Shown: positions 55,725 to 64,000 of the stretch, one piece after another
Layout of the letters: each line of letters opens with the position of its first letter
Numbering within the stretch: position 1 is the first letter of the stretch
Origin: Actinoplanes sichuanensis
Lineage (GTDB): Bacteria > Actinomycetota > Actinomycetes > Mycobacteriales > Micromonosporaceae
Reading direction: 5' to 3'
NCBI RefSeq assembly: GCF_033097365.1
Contig: NZ_AP028461.1
Location: 8,432,001-8,496,000 of the forward strand
DNA length: 64,000 nt
Translations under genes and position numbers: made by a program
Notes under the pieces: model-generated
What the model saw: only the letters and a program-made list of their open reading frames with translations
Told to the model about the DNA's origin: nothing
Databases searched by the model: none

Positions 55725-56741
55725 ATGGCGCGACGGGGTCGCTTGTCGGACAGCAGATACCGGCTGTCCTATCTGTACGCGGCGATCGGCGCACTCCTGC
55801 TCGTGACCGCGTTCGCGCTGCTCTACCCGGTCCGGCACACTACGGGCTTCGCCGACGAACTGCGGATCAGCATCGGCGCCAACCTGATCGACCTCACACT
55901 CGCCGTGCTCGTCCTCCAGCCGTTGGTGCTCTACCTCAGCCGCAATGCCGTCCGACGGCGCAACCGGCTCGACTACCGGGATGTCATCGGGCGCATCGAG
56001 ACCGCCAACGACCGCGTCGACCTGTGGAAACATTGGACCGGACTGCTGGAGGGCCCGCACGAGGCACGGTTCGCCGAAACAGTCCGGGGTGCCCTCGACC
56101 GCGGGGTCCGCTTCCGGATCATGCTGACCGATCCGTCCTCCGCCGACGCCGCCGAACGCGCCCGCCAGGTGGCCCCGACCGACGCCATAGCCGCGATCCG
56201 GCAGAACATCCAACGACTCGACCGCTTCATCGCCTCCCTACCGGCGCGACACCACTCCGGCTTTCAGGTGCGGATCAGCGCCACCGGGCCGGCACACGCC
56301 TTCTACCGCGTCGACGACTGGCTGTCGTACGGCATCTTCCGGGATCGGAGAGTCAGCGAAAGCTCTCAGCGTGAGGTCCGGGTCCGCGGCGACCTTGGCG
56401 AACTGGCCCTGGAAGCCTTCCAGAACCGCTGGAACGGAGTCGGCCTGCAGAACATCGCCGACCACTACCGGATGCGGCTGCGGATCACCGTCCCCGATGA
56501 GACCGCCGAATACGAACTCCGCTACGTCATCCACGACGGCGAACACTGGGTGAACGTCAACCCGGCGGCCCTGCCACACGCCTTCCACCCGGACCATCGG
56601 GTGAGCACCCCCGGTGACGGCAACACACGGTGGGTCCTGGCCACCGCCACCCCGGAGACCCTGGAGCGGATCACGACGCTTTACACGGCCAAATACGGGT
56701 CGGGTGAGGGTCCGGTCCTGCTGCGGCTGACCGCCCCCTGA
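55725..56741 (+). CDS. Two-TM membrane protein with a cytosolic domain of unknown type
   Basis: 338 residues. Helix 1 is at about 14-35 (SYLYAAIGALLLVTAFALL) and helix 2 at about 49-70 (ANLIDLTLAVLVLQPLVLYL). A basic loop (NAVRRRNRLDYRDVIGRIE) and a cytosolic domain of roughly 250 residues follow. That domain contains FRIMLTDPSSADAAERARQV and KHWTGLLEGPHEARF, which recall phospholipase D-like or DUF5919-type folds, but without HKD motifs. Position and promoter are independent. The function is unknown; a membrane-tethered sensor or effector is one option. Confidence 0.75.
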   Translation: MARRGRLSDSRYRLSYLYAAIGALLLVTAFALLYPVRHTTGFADELRISIGANLIDLTLAVLVLQPLVLYLSRNAVRRRNRLDYRDVIGRIETANDRVDLWKHWTGLLEGPHEARFAETVRGALDRGVRFRIMLTDPSSADAAERARQVAPTDAIAAIRQNIQRLDRFIASLPARHHSGFQVRISATGPAHAFYRVDDWLSYGIFRDRRVSESSQREVRVRGDLGELALEAFQNRWNGVGLQNIADHYRMRLRITVPDETAEYELRYVIHDGEHWVNVNPAALPHAFHPDHRVSTPGDGNTRWVLATATPETLERITTLYTAKYGSGEGPVLLRLTAP

Positions 56742-57624
56742 ACCCTCGCCGACGCATCCCTGGACGGCACCGAATCAGGTGGCTTCCACATCTCACAGAA
56801 CTCACTGGCCGCAACGCTCCCGACGCTGGGCGCACATCGACCACGGTGGCGGCCGGGTCGGCGCTGCTGGCACTGGAGGTGACCCGGCACCAGCGCACAA
56901 TGATCACCGATCGAGTGCCCCGTCGCCGAGCGACGGCAGGCCTGTGAGGGATGCCCGAAAACTGACCCCCTTTCGGCGCTCGGGTCCAGAAAGGGTTCAG
57001 GTTTTTCAGGCGCCGTCGACAAGGCCGACGACCCGCCCATGAGCATCCGAGAGCTCAGCATCAACACAGCCGCAGCCCAAGCGCCGCATAGTCCGCCCAA
57101 GCACCGCATCGTCCGCCCAAGCACCGCATCGTCCGCCAAGCACCGCATAGTCCACCCCAGCAGCGCGGGAAGCACCCCAAAACGGGCCCGAAAGCGGCCA
57201 TGCCGCCCCGCGGCCGCCGCACTGCCGGACGGTCGCCTGACGACCGGAAGCAGCCATGCCGTGCCGCTCGCCCCACGACTCGTCGGTGCCGGGTTTCGGA
57301 AGGACCTATCGCGGCTCGCACCGGCGAACCGGCCAGACCCTGATTCGGAAGCTCCCTACTCGATCCGACCGGAGTGGAGCACCGATGCGGGCCGGAAACC
57401 GATCCGGAAGCAGACCCAACCGGGAGCCACACCCGAACACCCTTAGTGAATCGTCGGCAACTTTCAGCGATGCGGCCCAGTCGAGCGAAGAGCCCGGCCC
57501 ACGCGGGAACCGGCTTGAGGCAGGAAACCGCACCACCCACCGACCGACGACCGAACCCGCACCAACCGCCAGGCCCCCGCAGACCAGGACCCGCACCACC
57601 CGCCGACCCGGGAATCGAACTTCC
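56742..57624. other. 883-bp gene-free interval with tandem repeats
   Basis: No open frame here has convincing codon pattern, ribosome binding site or homology. Frames such as 57039-57446 (plus) are low-complexity. A tandem repeat lies at 57079-57157. It follows the two-TM gene and abuts the 3' end of the MFS gene. It may hold a degraded gene. Confidence 0.6.
57079..57157 (+). repeat. Four imperfect tandem copies of a 20-bp unit
   Basis: The unit AAGCACCGCATCGTCCGCCC occurs four times with small changes (AAGCGCC in copy 1; a 19-bp copy 3; CACCCC ending in copy 4). No spacers exist between units, so it is a tandem repeat and not CRISPR. Confidence 0.9.
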
Positions 57625-59157
57625 TCAACCGCCAGGCTGGAGGCTGCGAGCCGGGGCAGTGGTCGGGCCGGAGCCAGGAGCTGGATCGGCGCCGGAAGAC
57701 AAAGAGCCTGCCGCAGCCGAACCAGCAGCCGAAGACAAAGAACCAGCCGCAGCCGAACCAGCAGCTTGAGCGTTGCCGGTGGAGGCCGGGGCAGCGCCGG
57801 CCGGAGCCACGGCGGCCGGGACAGCGACAGCAGAAGGCGCGGCGGCAGTCTGCGCGGGAGCCGGGTCTGCGGTGGGCTCTGAGGTGACGGTGGGCTGGAG
57901 GGCCGGGTCTGGGACGGCGTCCAGATGGAGGGCCGGGTCTGGGACGGCAGCCGGGTGGAAGGCCGGGTCTGGGGCGACAACGGGTGGGGTGTCGCGACGA
58001 TGGCGGATCTCTGTCGGCAGAACGAGGAGGGCGACCACCACACCGACCGCGCCCACCGCCACGAACCCCCACGCCGGGCCCCACTGGTCGATGGCGAGGC
58101 CCGCCAACGGGGCCCCGCAGGCCACGCCGACGGTGAGGGCGGAATTGTGCAAGCCCATGGCCTCGCCTCGGGCTCCGGCCGGGATGAGACGGCTGATGGC
58201 GTCGGTGCTGGCGGTGATGGTGGGGGCGCACAGCGAACCGGCCGGGATCAGCAGCAGGGCCAGCAGGGCCCAGTGGTCGCCGCCCAGGCCGACCGGGATG
58301 GTGAGAAGCGCCATCGGGGCGAAGAGCAGCAGCATCGGCAGGCCGCGACGGATCATGCCGTAGACGAAACCGCCGATCAGGGAGAACAGCGCCCACAGGG
58401 ACAGGACCAGGCCCGCCCACTCGGTCTGGCCGGTCTCGCGCAGGACGGCGACGACCGCCACGTCGGTGCCGGACAGGACCAGCGTGGCCGCCATCGTGAC
58501 GGCGAGAATGGCGATGAAACGAGGCTTCAGCCAGCTGCTCCGAGGCACCCGCTCGCCGGAGACGGGTGCCTCGTGGGCGGCCCGGACCGGTGGGTCGAGC
58601 AGCCACAGGCCGACGCCGGCGAACAGGATGCCGACGGCCAGGGTGACCATCGCGAAGCGGGAACCGGCGGTGGTGACGATCAGGACGCCGAGGGCCGGAC
58701 CGGCCATGAAGGACAACTCGGTGGTCATCGAGTCGAGTGCGAACGCGGGCAGCCGATGCGACTCGGGAGTGAGCGCGGCGATCGCCTGCCGGGCCACCGA
58801 GAACGCGGGCAGCGCCAGGAACCCGCCGACCGCGGCGACCGGCAGCAGAGCCCAATACGGCAAAGCCTGCGCCACCAACCAGTAGACGACCTCGGCCACG
58901 GTGGTCAGGACGAGCACCGGCCGCAGCCCCCAACGGTCGATGAGTCGGCCCATCACCGGCGCGCCGATCGAGCCGCCGATCGTGGCGGCCGCTCCGACCA
59001 GGCCGGCCGCCCCATACGTCAGGTGAAGCCCTTCGACGACGTGCAGGGTGAGCACCACCGCGGCCGCCGCGATCGGGATGCGGGCGAGGGTGGCGACGAT
59101 GAGAACCGACGTGATCTTCGGCAGCGCGAGTGTTTCGCGGTAAGGCGTAAGCGACAT
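57625..59157 (-). CDS. MFS transporter with a long low-complexity C-terminal tail
   Basis: 510 residues from the ATG at 59157 (MSLTPYRETLALPKITSVL), with AGGATCCACC upstream. Twelve helices fit the MFS_1 family; motif A-like GAPVMGRLIDRWGLRPVL follows helix 2. Residues after about 395 (RHRRDTPPVVAPDPAFHPAA onward) are Pro/Ala/Ser/Thr-rich with repeated VPDPALH-type units and AAGSAAAGSLSS copies, 110 residues in all. The substrate is unknown. The tail may be a mistranslated extension into low-complexity DNA, but the codon pattern remains consistent. Confidence 0.85.
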   Translation of the reverse strand: MSLTPYRETLALPKITSVLIVATLARIPIAAAAVVLTLHVVEGLHLTYGAAGLVGAAATIGGSIGAPVMGRLIDRWGLRPVLVLTTVAEVVYWLVAQALPYWALLPVAAVGGFLALPAFSVARQAIAALTPESHRLPAFALDSMTTELSFMAGPALGVLIVTTAGSRFAMVTLAVGILFAGVGLWLLDPPVRAAHEAPVSGERVPRSSWLKPRFIAILAVTMAATLVLSGTDVAVVAVLRETGQTEWAGLVLSLWALFSLIGGFVYGMIRRGLPMLLLFAPMALLTIPVGLGGDHWALLALLLIPAGSLCAPTITASTDAISRLIPAGARGEAMGLHNSALTVGVACGAPLAGLAIDQWGPAWGFVAVGAVGVVVALLVLPTEIRHRRDTPPVVAPDPAFHPAAVPDPALHLDAVPDPALQPTVTSEPTADPAPAQTAAAPSAVAVPAAVAPAGAAPASTGNAQAAGSAAAGSLSSAAGSAAAGSLSSGADPAPGSGPTTAPARSLQPGG

Positions 59158-59458
59158 GGTGGATCCTGACCTCCGCCGCCCATCCTGCCGTGGGGGTATG
59201 ACACAACGCCAACCAGTTCGAGCCGCGACCTGCAGCTCAAGCGCCCGATGTGACGAGCAACGCAGGCCCGGCGAGAAGGCGAGGACGAGGAGAAGGCGAG
59301 ATACGGCGACAACGCGAAACGGGCCGCGGCGAGATGCGACAGCGGAGGGACCGGGCGGTGCGGAGAACGGGCGGCGGCGACAAGCGGGGAAGCGGCGGGA
59401 AACGGAATCGGCCCGCACTCGATGTGAGTGCGGGCCGATCCACGGCGACTACATGCGA
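59158..59458. other. 301-bp interval between MFS and ctaD genes
   Basis: It contains the MFS promoter region and the ctaD terminator (59407-59439, listed). No further gene is seen; 59260-59400 is purine-rich on the plus strand. Confidence 0.5.
59407..59439 (-). terminator. Terminator of ctaD
   Basis: A 14-bp perfect stem ATCGGCCCGCACTC/GAGTGCGGGCCGAT with a 5-nt loop, 20 bp after the ctaD stop; on the minus strand it is followed by TCCGTTTCCC. Confidence 0.85.
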
Positions 59459-61213
59459 TCAGCGATCGCGGTCAGTGGCCACGTCTTCCTGGTAGGTCGC
59501 GCCGCCGTCGGACTCCGCGGTGAGCGGCCGTGCGCCACCCTCCGGCGGGCCGGCGAGCGAGTGACCGGCCGCCAACTCCGGGAACTTCAGGTCGAAGGCG
59601 GGCCGCTCGGAACGGATCCGCGGCATCCGGTCGAAGTTACGGAGCGGGGGCGGGCTGGTGGTCGCCCACTCGAGCGAGTTGCCGTGACCCCACGGGTCGT
59701 CGGCGGTCACGAGCACGCCGACCTTGTACGACTTCCACACGTTGTAGATGAACGGCAGGGTCGACAGGCCGAGGATGAACGCGCCGATCGTGGAGAACGT
59801 GTTCAGGAAGGTGAACCCGTCGGCCGGCAGATAGTCGGCGTACCGCCGGGGCATGCCCTTGGTGCCGAGCCAGTGCTGCACCAGGAACGTGCCGTGGAAG
59901 CCGATCATGGTGAGCCAGAAGTGGATCTTCGCCAGGCGCTCGTCGAGCATCCGGCCGAACATCTTCGGGAACCAGAAGTAGATGCCGGCGAACACCGCGA
60001 ACACGATCGTGCCGAAGAGCACGTAGTGGAAGTGGGCGATCACGAAGTACGAGTCGGAGACGTGGAAGTCGATCGGCGGCGAGGCGAGCAGGACGCCGGA
60101 GAGACCACCGAAGAGGAACGTCACCAGGAAGCCGACCGCGAAGAGCATCGGCGACTCGAAACTGATCTGGCCGCGCCACATGGTGCCGATCCAGACGAAG
60201 AACTTCATGCCGGTCGGAACCGCGATCAGGAAGCTCAGGAAGCTGAAGAACGGCAGCAGCACCTGGCCGGTGGCGAACATGTGGTGCGCCCACACCGACA
60301 TGGACAGCGCGCCGATCAGCAGGGTCGCGGCGACCAGGCCCTTGTAGCCGAAGACCGGCTTGCGGCTGAAGACCGGGATGACCTCGGTGATGATGCCGAA
60401 GAACGGCAGCGCGATGATGTACACCTCGGGGTGACCGAAGAACCAGAAGAGGTGCTGCCACAGCATCGGGCCGCCGGTCTCCACGTCGAAGACGTGGGCG
60501 CCGAGGACACGGTCGGCGGCGAGCGCGAAGAGCGCGGCCGCCAGGAACGGGAACACCATCACCGCGAGCAGAGCGGTGACCAGCATGTTCCACGTCATGA
60601 TCGGCATCCGGAACATGGTCATGCCCGGGGCCCGCAGGGTCAGGATCGTGGTGATCAGGTTGACCGAGCCGAGGATCGTGCCGAGACCGGAGATCGCCAG
60701 GCCGACCACCCACATGTTCCCGCCGACGCCCGGCGAGTGCAGGCTGTTGCTCAGCGGGGTGTAGGCGAACCAGCCGAAGTCGGCCGCGCCACCAGGGGTC
60801 AGGAACCCGCCGATGGTGATCAGACCACCGAACAGGTAGAGCCAGTAGGCGAACGCGTTGAGCCGCGGGAACGACACGTCGGGCGCGCCGATCTGGATCG
60901 GCACCACGTAGTTGCCGAACGCGAACACGATGGGCGTCGCGAAGAACAGCAGCATGATCGTGCCGTGCATGGTGAACAGCTGGTTGAACTGCTCGGGCGA
61001 GAGCAGCTGCATGCCCGGCCGGGCCAGCTCGGCGCGCATCAGGAGGGCCATCAGGCCACCCAGCAGGAAGAACACGAAGGCCGTGATCATGTACATGATC
61101 CCGATCTGCTTCGCGTCCGTCGTGCGCAGGATCCGAGCAAACGCCGAACCCTTGACCTGCCGCCGCACCGGGTATGGTCGGGTCGCGATCGGCGACGGCG
61201 CAACGGTCGTCAC
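59459..61213 (-). CDS. ctaD: Cytochrome c oxidase subunit I
   Basis: 584 residues from the GTG at 61211-61213 (GGAGG 6 bases upstream). Heme-copper oxidase fold of 12 helices. Ligands: [15 protein letters not shown] (low-spin heme His), [15 protein letters not shown] (CuB His cross-linked to Tyr), [11 protein letters not shown] (two CuB His) and [10 protein letters not shown] (heme a3 and low-spin heme His pair). It reduces O2 and pumps protons in the aa3 oxidase of the actinobacterial bcc-aa3 supercomplex. The other subunits (ctaC, ctaE, ctaF) are not next to it here. Confidence 0.98.
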   Translation of the reverse strand: MTTVAPSPIATRPYPVRRQVKGSAFARILRTTDAKQIGIMYMITAFVFFLLGGLMALLMRAELARPGMQLLSPEQFNQLFTMHGTIMLLFFATPIVFAFGNYVVPIQIGAPDVSFPRLNAFAYWLYLFGGLITIGGFLTPGGAADFGWFAYTPLSNSLHSPGVGGNMWVVGLAISGLGTILGSVNLITTILTLRAPGMTMFRMPIMTWNMLVTALLAVMVFPFLAAALFALAADRVLGAHVFDVETGGPMLWQHLFWFFGHPEVYIIALPFFGIITEVIPVFSRKPVFGYKGLVAATLLIGALSMSVWAHHMFATGQVLLPFFSFLSFLIAVPTGMKFFVWIGTMWRGQISFESPMLFAVGFLVTFLFGGLSGVLLASPPIDFHVSDSYFVIAHFHYVLFGTIVFAVFAGIYFWFPKMFGRMLDERLAKIHFWLTMIGFHGTFLVQHWLGTKGMPRRYADYLPADGFTFLNTFSTIGAFILGLSTLPFIYNVWKSYKVGVLVTADDPWGHGNSLEWATTSPPPLRNFDRMPRIRSERPAFDLKFPELAAGHSLAGPPEGGARPLTAESDGGATYQEDVATDRDR

Positions 61214-61325
61214 GAATTGCCTCCGTTGTCTCGTTCGTCCCTCTCGGGTTTCCCCGATGATCGGGCGTACCTCGGTGGCAGAATAGTCCCCCGTGGTCGT
61301 TCGGCCTTCGCGGGGTGACCAAACG

Positions 61326-62432
61326 TCAGACCGGCGACACCAGCGCCCGATAGTGATCGGTGAAGATGCGGGCGCCACGACGGCGCAGCATCGGGTCGCG
61401 CAGGGACGGTGGGACGTCGCGGGCACGGTCTCGCTCGCGGGTCCGCTCACGAACCTCGGAACATCGCGGACGCCGACGATCCTCATACGCCCGGAGCGCA
61501 GCCGGGATGTCGCCGTCGGCCGACCGCAACTCCTGACCCAGCACCCAACCGTCCTCGAAGGACATCGCGGCCCCCTGGGCGAGGGTCGGCGCGGTGGCAT
61601 GCGCCGCGTCGCCGACCAGCACGACCGGGCCTTTCGACCAGGACGGCAGAACCACCTCGTCGGTCCGCGCGACCTGCACCTTCTCGATCTTGTCGAGGAT
61701 CGCGGAGACCGGGCCTCCCCAGGAGCCGAAGAGCTCACGCAGGCGCTCGGCCGGATCCTCCGGGTTGGGCGTGTCGGGCGCGGTCTCGTCGGCGTAGCAA
61801 TACAGCCGGCGGCCGCCCATCGGCATGGCGACGAAGGCCGAGCGACGGCCGAGCAGCGCGGTCCAGTCGGTGAGCGGCGGGCCGCCGGTGACGACCGAGC
61901 GATAGACGATCTGCCCGGTCGGGGTGGCCGGGCCGCCCAGACCGACCTTGTCGCGGATCAGGGAACGGCGGCCGTCGGCCCCGACGACCAGGTCATACTC
62001 GGTCACCGCGCCGGTGCCGAACTCCACCTTGGCGGCGCCGTCGACGATCTGGACGTCGCGCACCTCGGTCTCGAAGCGCACCTCGCCACCCACCCCGGTG
62101 AGCAGGACCTGCTGGAGGTCGGCCCGGGACAGGGCACGGGACTCGCCGACCCCGGCCCACAGCCCGGCGACGTCCATTTCGAACAGATCGCGGCCGCGGG
62201 TGTCGAGGAAGACCTGCCGGAAGATCAGATCACCGAGCGGGCGCAGCGGAACGTCGAGGCCGAGCAGCCGCAAGGCGCGGGACGCGTTGCCGGGAAGATG
62301 GATGCCGGCCCCGGGCACCACGGAGGCGGGCAGCGCCTCCACCACCTCGGGCCGGAAGCCGGCGACACGCAGCCCCCGGGCCGCAGCCAGGCCGGCGATG
62401 CCGGCGCCCACCACGAGGATGCGCAAGCTCAT
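61326..62432 (-). CDS. FAD-dependent monooxygenase (PHBH/aromatic hydroxylase type)
   Basis: 368 residues from the ATG at 62432 ([20 protein letters not shown]), giving the FAD dinucleotide motif GxGxxG at the very N-terminus. Later motifs [17 protein letters not shown] (DG) and [20 protein letters not shown] (GD) complete the FAD_binding_3 signature. It hydroxylates an aromatic or polyketide substrate with NAD(P)H and O2. No pathway genes lie nearby. Confidence 0.92.
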   Translation of the reverse strand: MSLRILVVGAGIAGLAAARGLRVAGFRPEVVEALPASVVPGAGIHLPGNASRALRLLGLDVPLRPLGDLIFRQVFLDTRGRDLFEMDVAGLWAGVGESRALSRADLQQVLLTGVGGEVRFETEVRDVQIVDGAAKVEFGTGAVTEYDLVVGADGRRSLIRDKVGLGGPATPTGQIVYRSVVTGGPPLTDWTALLGRRSAFVAMPMGGRRLYCYADETAPDTPNPEDPAERLRELFGSWGGPVSAILDKIEKVQVARTDEVVLPSWSKGPVVLVGDAAHATAPTLAQGAAMSFEDGWVLGQELRSADGDIPAALRAYEDRRRPRCSEVRERTRERDRARDVPPSLRDPMLRRRGARIFTDHYRALVSPV

Positions 62433-62773
62433 CACACCAACGCTTTCTTGTCGATGGATACGCGTGGGAGCCAGAACACTACCCCCCGCAACCATCGCGG
62501 GGGAACACCCGCGATCAGGCACCGGTCCGATTTGGGCGCGATCTTAGGTTGTGCAACCCGTGAGGACAGTCTCCTGTGGCGGAACGGATGAGTCGGCCGT
62601 GACGACGGCGAACGCACGGCCCGCACGGGCGAGAGCAACGGCCCGGCGGCGGGCGTAGAAGAGGTTCCGGGAACGCGGCGAGCGGTTCATGCCGACAGCA
62701 AACCATCGGGGTACGACACTTTCGGCTGACTCTCGACGCGACGGCGGACCGCACCGCGCCGACAATCGAGGAC
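62433..62773. other. 341-bp divergent interval upstream of the FAD monooxygenase and ligD-like gene
   Basis: It contains promoters for both and one candidate 48-codon frame on the minus strand (62544-62690, listed). Nothing else was recognised. Confidence 0.5.
62544..62690 (-). CDS. Candidate 48-aa basic small protein
   Basis: ATG at 62690, starts MNRSPRSRNLFYARRRAVAL, ends ETVLTGCTT with TAG-equivalent stop. No good ribosome binding site precedes it. The N-terminal half is basic and helical, which is the only support besides its position in the gap. It is likely no more than a chance frame. Confidence 0.25.
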   Translation of the reverse strand: MNRSPRSRNLFYARRRAVALARAGRAFAVVTADSSVPPQETVLTGCTT

Positions 62774-63841
62774 ATGACCGACCGCCTCGATGAATACCGG
62801 CGCAAGCGCGATGCCCGGCGCACCCCGGAGCCGGTGCCGGAGGCCGCACCGAGACCGGGTGGGGGACGGCGATTCGTCATCCAGCAACATCACGCTCGCA
62901 GCCTGCACTGGGACGTCCGACTGGAACGCGACGGCGTGCTCGTCTCGTTCGCCGTGCCGCGCGGCCTCCCCCGCGACCAGGCCCGCAACCACCTCGCCAA
63001 ACACACCGAGGACCACCCGCTGGAATACCTCGGGTTCGCCGGCGAGATCCCGGCCGGCGAGTACGGCGGCGGCCGGATGACCATCTTCGACCGGGGTGTC
63101 TACGAGGCCGACAAGTGGCGCGACGACGAGATCGGCGTGACTTTCCGCGGCGAGCGCACCAACGGGCGGTACGTGTTCTTCCAGACCGACGGACCGGACT
63201 GGATGGTCCGGCGGATGGATCCGTCCGAGCCGGGCTGGGAGCCGATGCCGGACGTGGTGGCGCCGATGCTGACGACCCGGTATGCAGGGCTGCCGCCCGA
63301 TGACGCCGACTGGGGGTACGAGATGGCCTGGGGCGGGCGCCGCGTCCTCGCGTACATCTCGGGTGGAAGACTGCGTCTCACCGACGCCGCCGGAACCGAT
63401 TTGACCAGGTGGTTTCCGGAGATCCGGCCGATCGGGCCGGCGCTGGCGCCGGTCGAGGCGGTGCTGGACGGTGAGATCGTCGCCTTCGCCGGCCCCCGTC
63501 CGGATCCGGATCTGCTGGCCCGCCGCGAGGCGCCGAAGGACGCCGCCGCGGCGAAACGCGCGGCCGAGCGGACGCCTGTGCAGTTCCTGGTGTACGACCT
63601 GCTCTGGCTGGAGGGTCACACCACGATGGAGCTGGTCCGGTACGCCGAGCGTCGCGAGCTGCTGGAGGGTCTGGCACTGGCCGGCCCGCACTGGCAGACG
63701 CCTCCGTTCTTCTCCGGTGGCGGCGAGTTCGCGTGCGAGACCGCCCGCGCGCAGGGGCTGTCGGGAATAGTCGCGAAACGGCTTGATTCCCCCTATCTGC
63801 CGGGCCGGGCCAGCCGCCTGTGGCGCACCATCGAGGTGTGA
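62774..63841 (+). CDS. LigD-like protein: phosphoesterase domain plus ligase domain lacking its nucleophile
   Basis: 355 residues. Residues about 30-160 are an intact 3'-phosphoesterase (PE) domain (FVIQQHHARSLHWDVRLERD, EYLGFAGEIPAGEYGGGRMT) that trims 3' ends in NHEJ. Residues about 175-355 resemble the adenylation domain of ATP-dependent DNA ligases. Motif I, normally E-x-K-W-D-G, reads EMAWGGRR: the catalytic Lys is Ala and Asp is Gly. Motif III (VLDGEIVAF) is present, motif IV reads SGIVAKR in place of EGIVAKR, and the OB-fold with motif V is missing; the protein ends at LWRTIEV. It is therefore likely a non-ligating PE protein. Confidence 0.9.
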   Translation: MTDRLDEYRRKRDARRTPEPVPEAAPRPGGGRRFVIQQHHARSLHWDVRLERDGVLVSFAVPRGLPRDQARNHLAKHTEDHPLEYLGFAGEIPAGEYGGGRMTIFDRGVYEADKWRDDEIGVTFRGERTNGRYVFFQTDGPDWMVRRMDPSEPGWEPMPDVVAPMLTTRYAGLPPDDADWGYEMAWGGRRVLAYISGGRLRLTDAAGTDLTRWFPEIRPIGPALAPVEAVLDGEIVAFAGPRPDPDLLARREAPKDAAAAKRAAERTPVQFLVYDLLWLEGHTTMELVRYAERRELLEGLALAGPHWQTPPFFSGGGEFACETARAQGLSGIVAKRLDSPYLPGRASRLWRTIEV

Positions 63842-64000
63842 CGAAAACAGCCACCCCGGTCGGCGTGCCCTGAACCGGCGACGCCAGAATGCGGGCGCCC
63901 GTTTTCCTGGAGCCGGCCACCCGCCGGCCGATGAACCGGGCGGCCCAGTGGAAAGGCGTGTAGCCGGCATGCATCCCGTCTCGTCCCCGACCGCGCCAGT
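63842..64000. other. Window end, no confirmed gene
   Basis: An ATG at 63969 opens a plus-strand frame (MHPVSSPTAP) that leaves the window, but has no clear ribosome binding site at proper spacing. Minus-strand frames here run on antisense into the ligD-like gene and look spurious. Confidence 0.4.

Noticed and set aside
57079..57157. Possible CRISPR array
   Set aside because: The units are contiguous, with no spacers and no cas genes.
57039..57446. 135-codon plus-strand frame in the repeat region
   Set aside because: It has no good ribosome site, a mixed third-position pattern, and its sequence follows the DNA repeats.
59156..61318. 720-codon plus-strand frame opposite ctaD
   Set aside because: The ctaD copper and heme ligands are all in the minus strand; the plus frame is an acidic-basic shadow.

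Overview
The window is high-GC bacterial DNA with dense coding, many ATGA/GTGA stop-start overlaps, frequent GTG and TTG starts and many secreted or lipoprotein products. Gene content and order point to an actinomycete, most like Actinoplanes or a related Micromonosporaceae genus; the genus is an inference. A strong anchor is the 48.3-53.8 kb block: MBL phosphodiesterase, cysM, cysO, mec, a DUF2017-type gene, clpS and divergent pncB. I recall the same order around Rv1330c-Rv1341 of Mycobacterium tuberculosis.

Layout. 1-5.8 kb: truncated membrane protein, cytochrome P450, lipoprotein sulfatase, FMN reductase, HupE-like membrane protein. 5.87-13.16 kb: a four-gene minus-strand operon (HerA/TraG-like protein with a degenerate P-loop, intact HerA-like ATPase, Pro/Gln/Glu-rich protein with a probable RNase A-like toxin domain, 91-aa probable immunity protein) plus a small zinc-ribbon membrane protein, lying between two identical tRNA-Lys(CUU) genes. 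This is the best candidate for an undescribed system. 13.3-20.8 kb: two tandem L,D-transpeptidases (the second frameshifted), a sigma factor with its membrane partner, a CBM2-GH12 glucanase, tRNA-His, orn and an AlkZ-like protein. 20.9-31.1 kb: a 1291-aa mostly disordered membrane protein, CopC-CopD, an ECF sigma factor, a DoxX/DsbA-like membrane redox operon, an Asp23-like protein, a SpeD-like decarboxylase and a Bcp peroxiredoxin. 31.1-34 kb: an HNH protein overlapping a tRNA with anticodon UAG, an expansin and a MOSC protein.

34.1-41.8 kb is a histidine-utilisation operon: RpiR-type regulator, hutU, M20 amidohydrolase, hutF, hutI, hutH. It predicts histidine to urocanate to imidazolonepropionate to formiminoglutamate to N-formylglutamate, with the M20 enzyme in the place where HutG would be expected. 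41.6-48.2 kb: an MFS exporter overlapping hutH antisense, a MerR-PP2C fusion, a proline iminopeptidase-like hydrolase, rdgB, rph and a GT4 glycosyltransferase. 48.3-55.5 kb: the conserved block above, followed by pncA, a GNAT and a small hydrolase. Here CysO carries a 14-residue tail after its diglycine, and a 25-codon ORF bridges mec and cysO. 55.7-64 kb: an unknown two-TM protein, a repeat-bearing non-coding stretch, a second MFS transporter, ctaD, an FAD monooxygenase, and a LigD-like phosphoesterase-ligase whose ligase nucleophile is missing.

Many long open frames here are antisense shadows caused by high GC and were left out. Family names come from motifs read by eye, without database searches.
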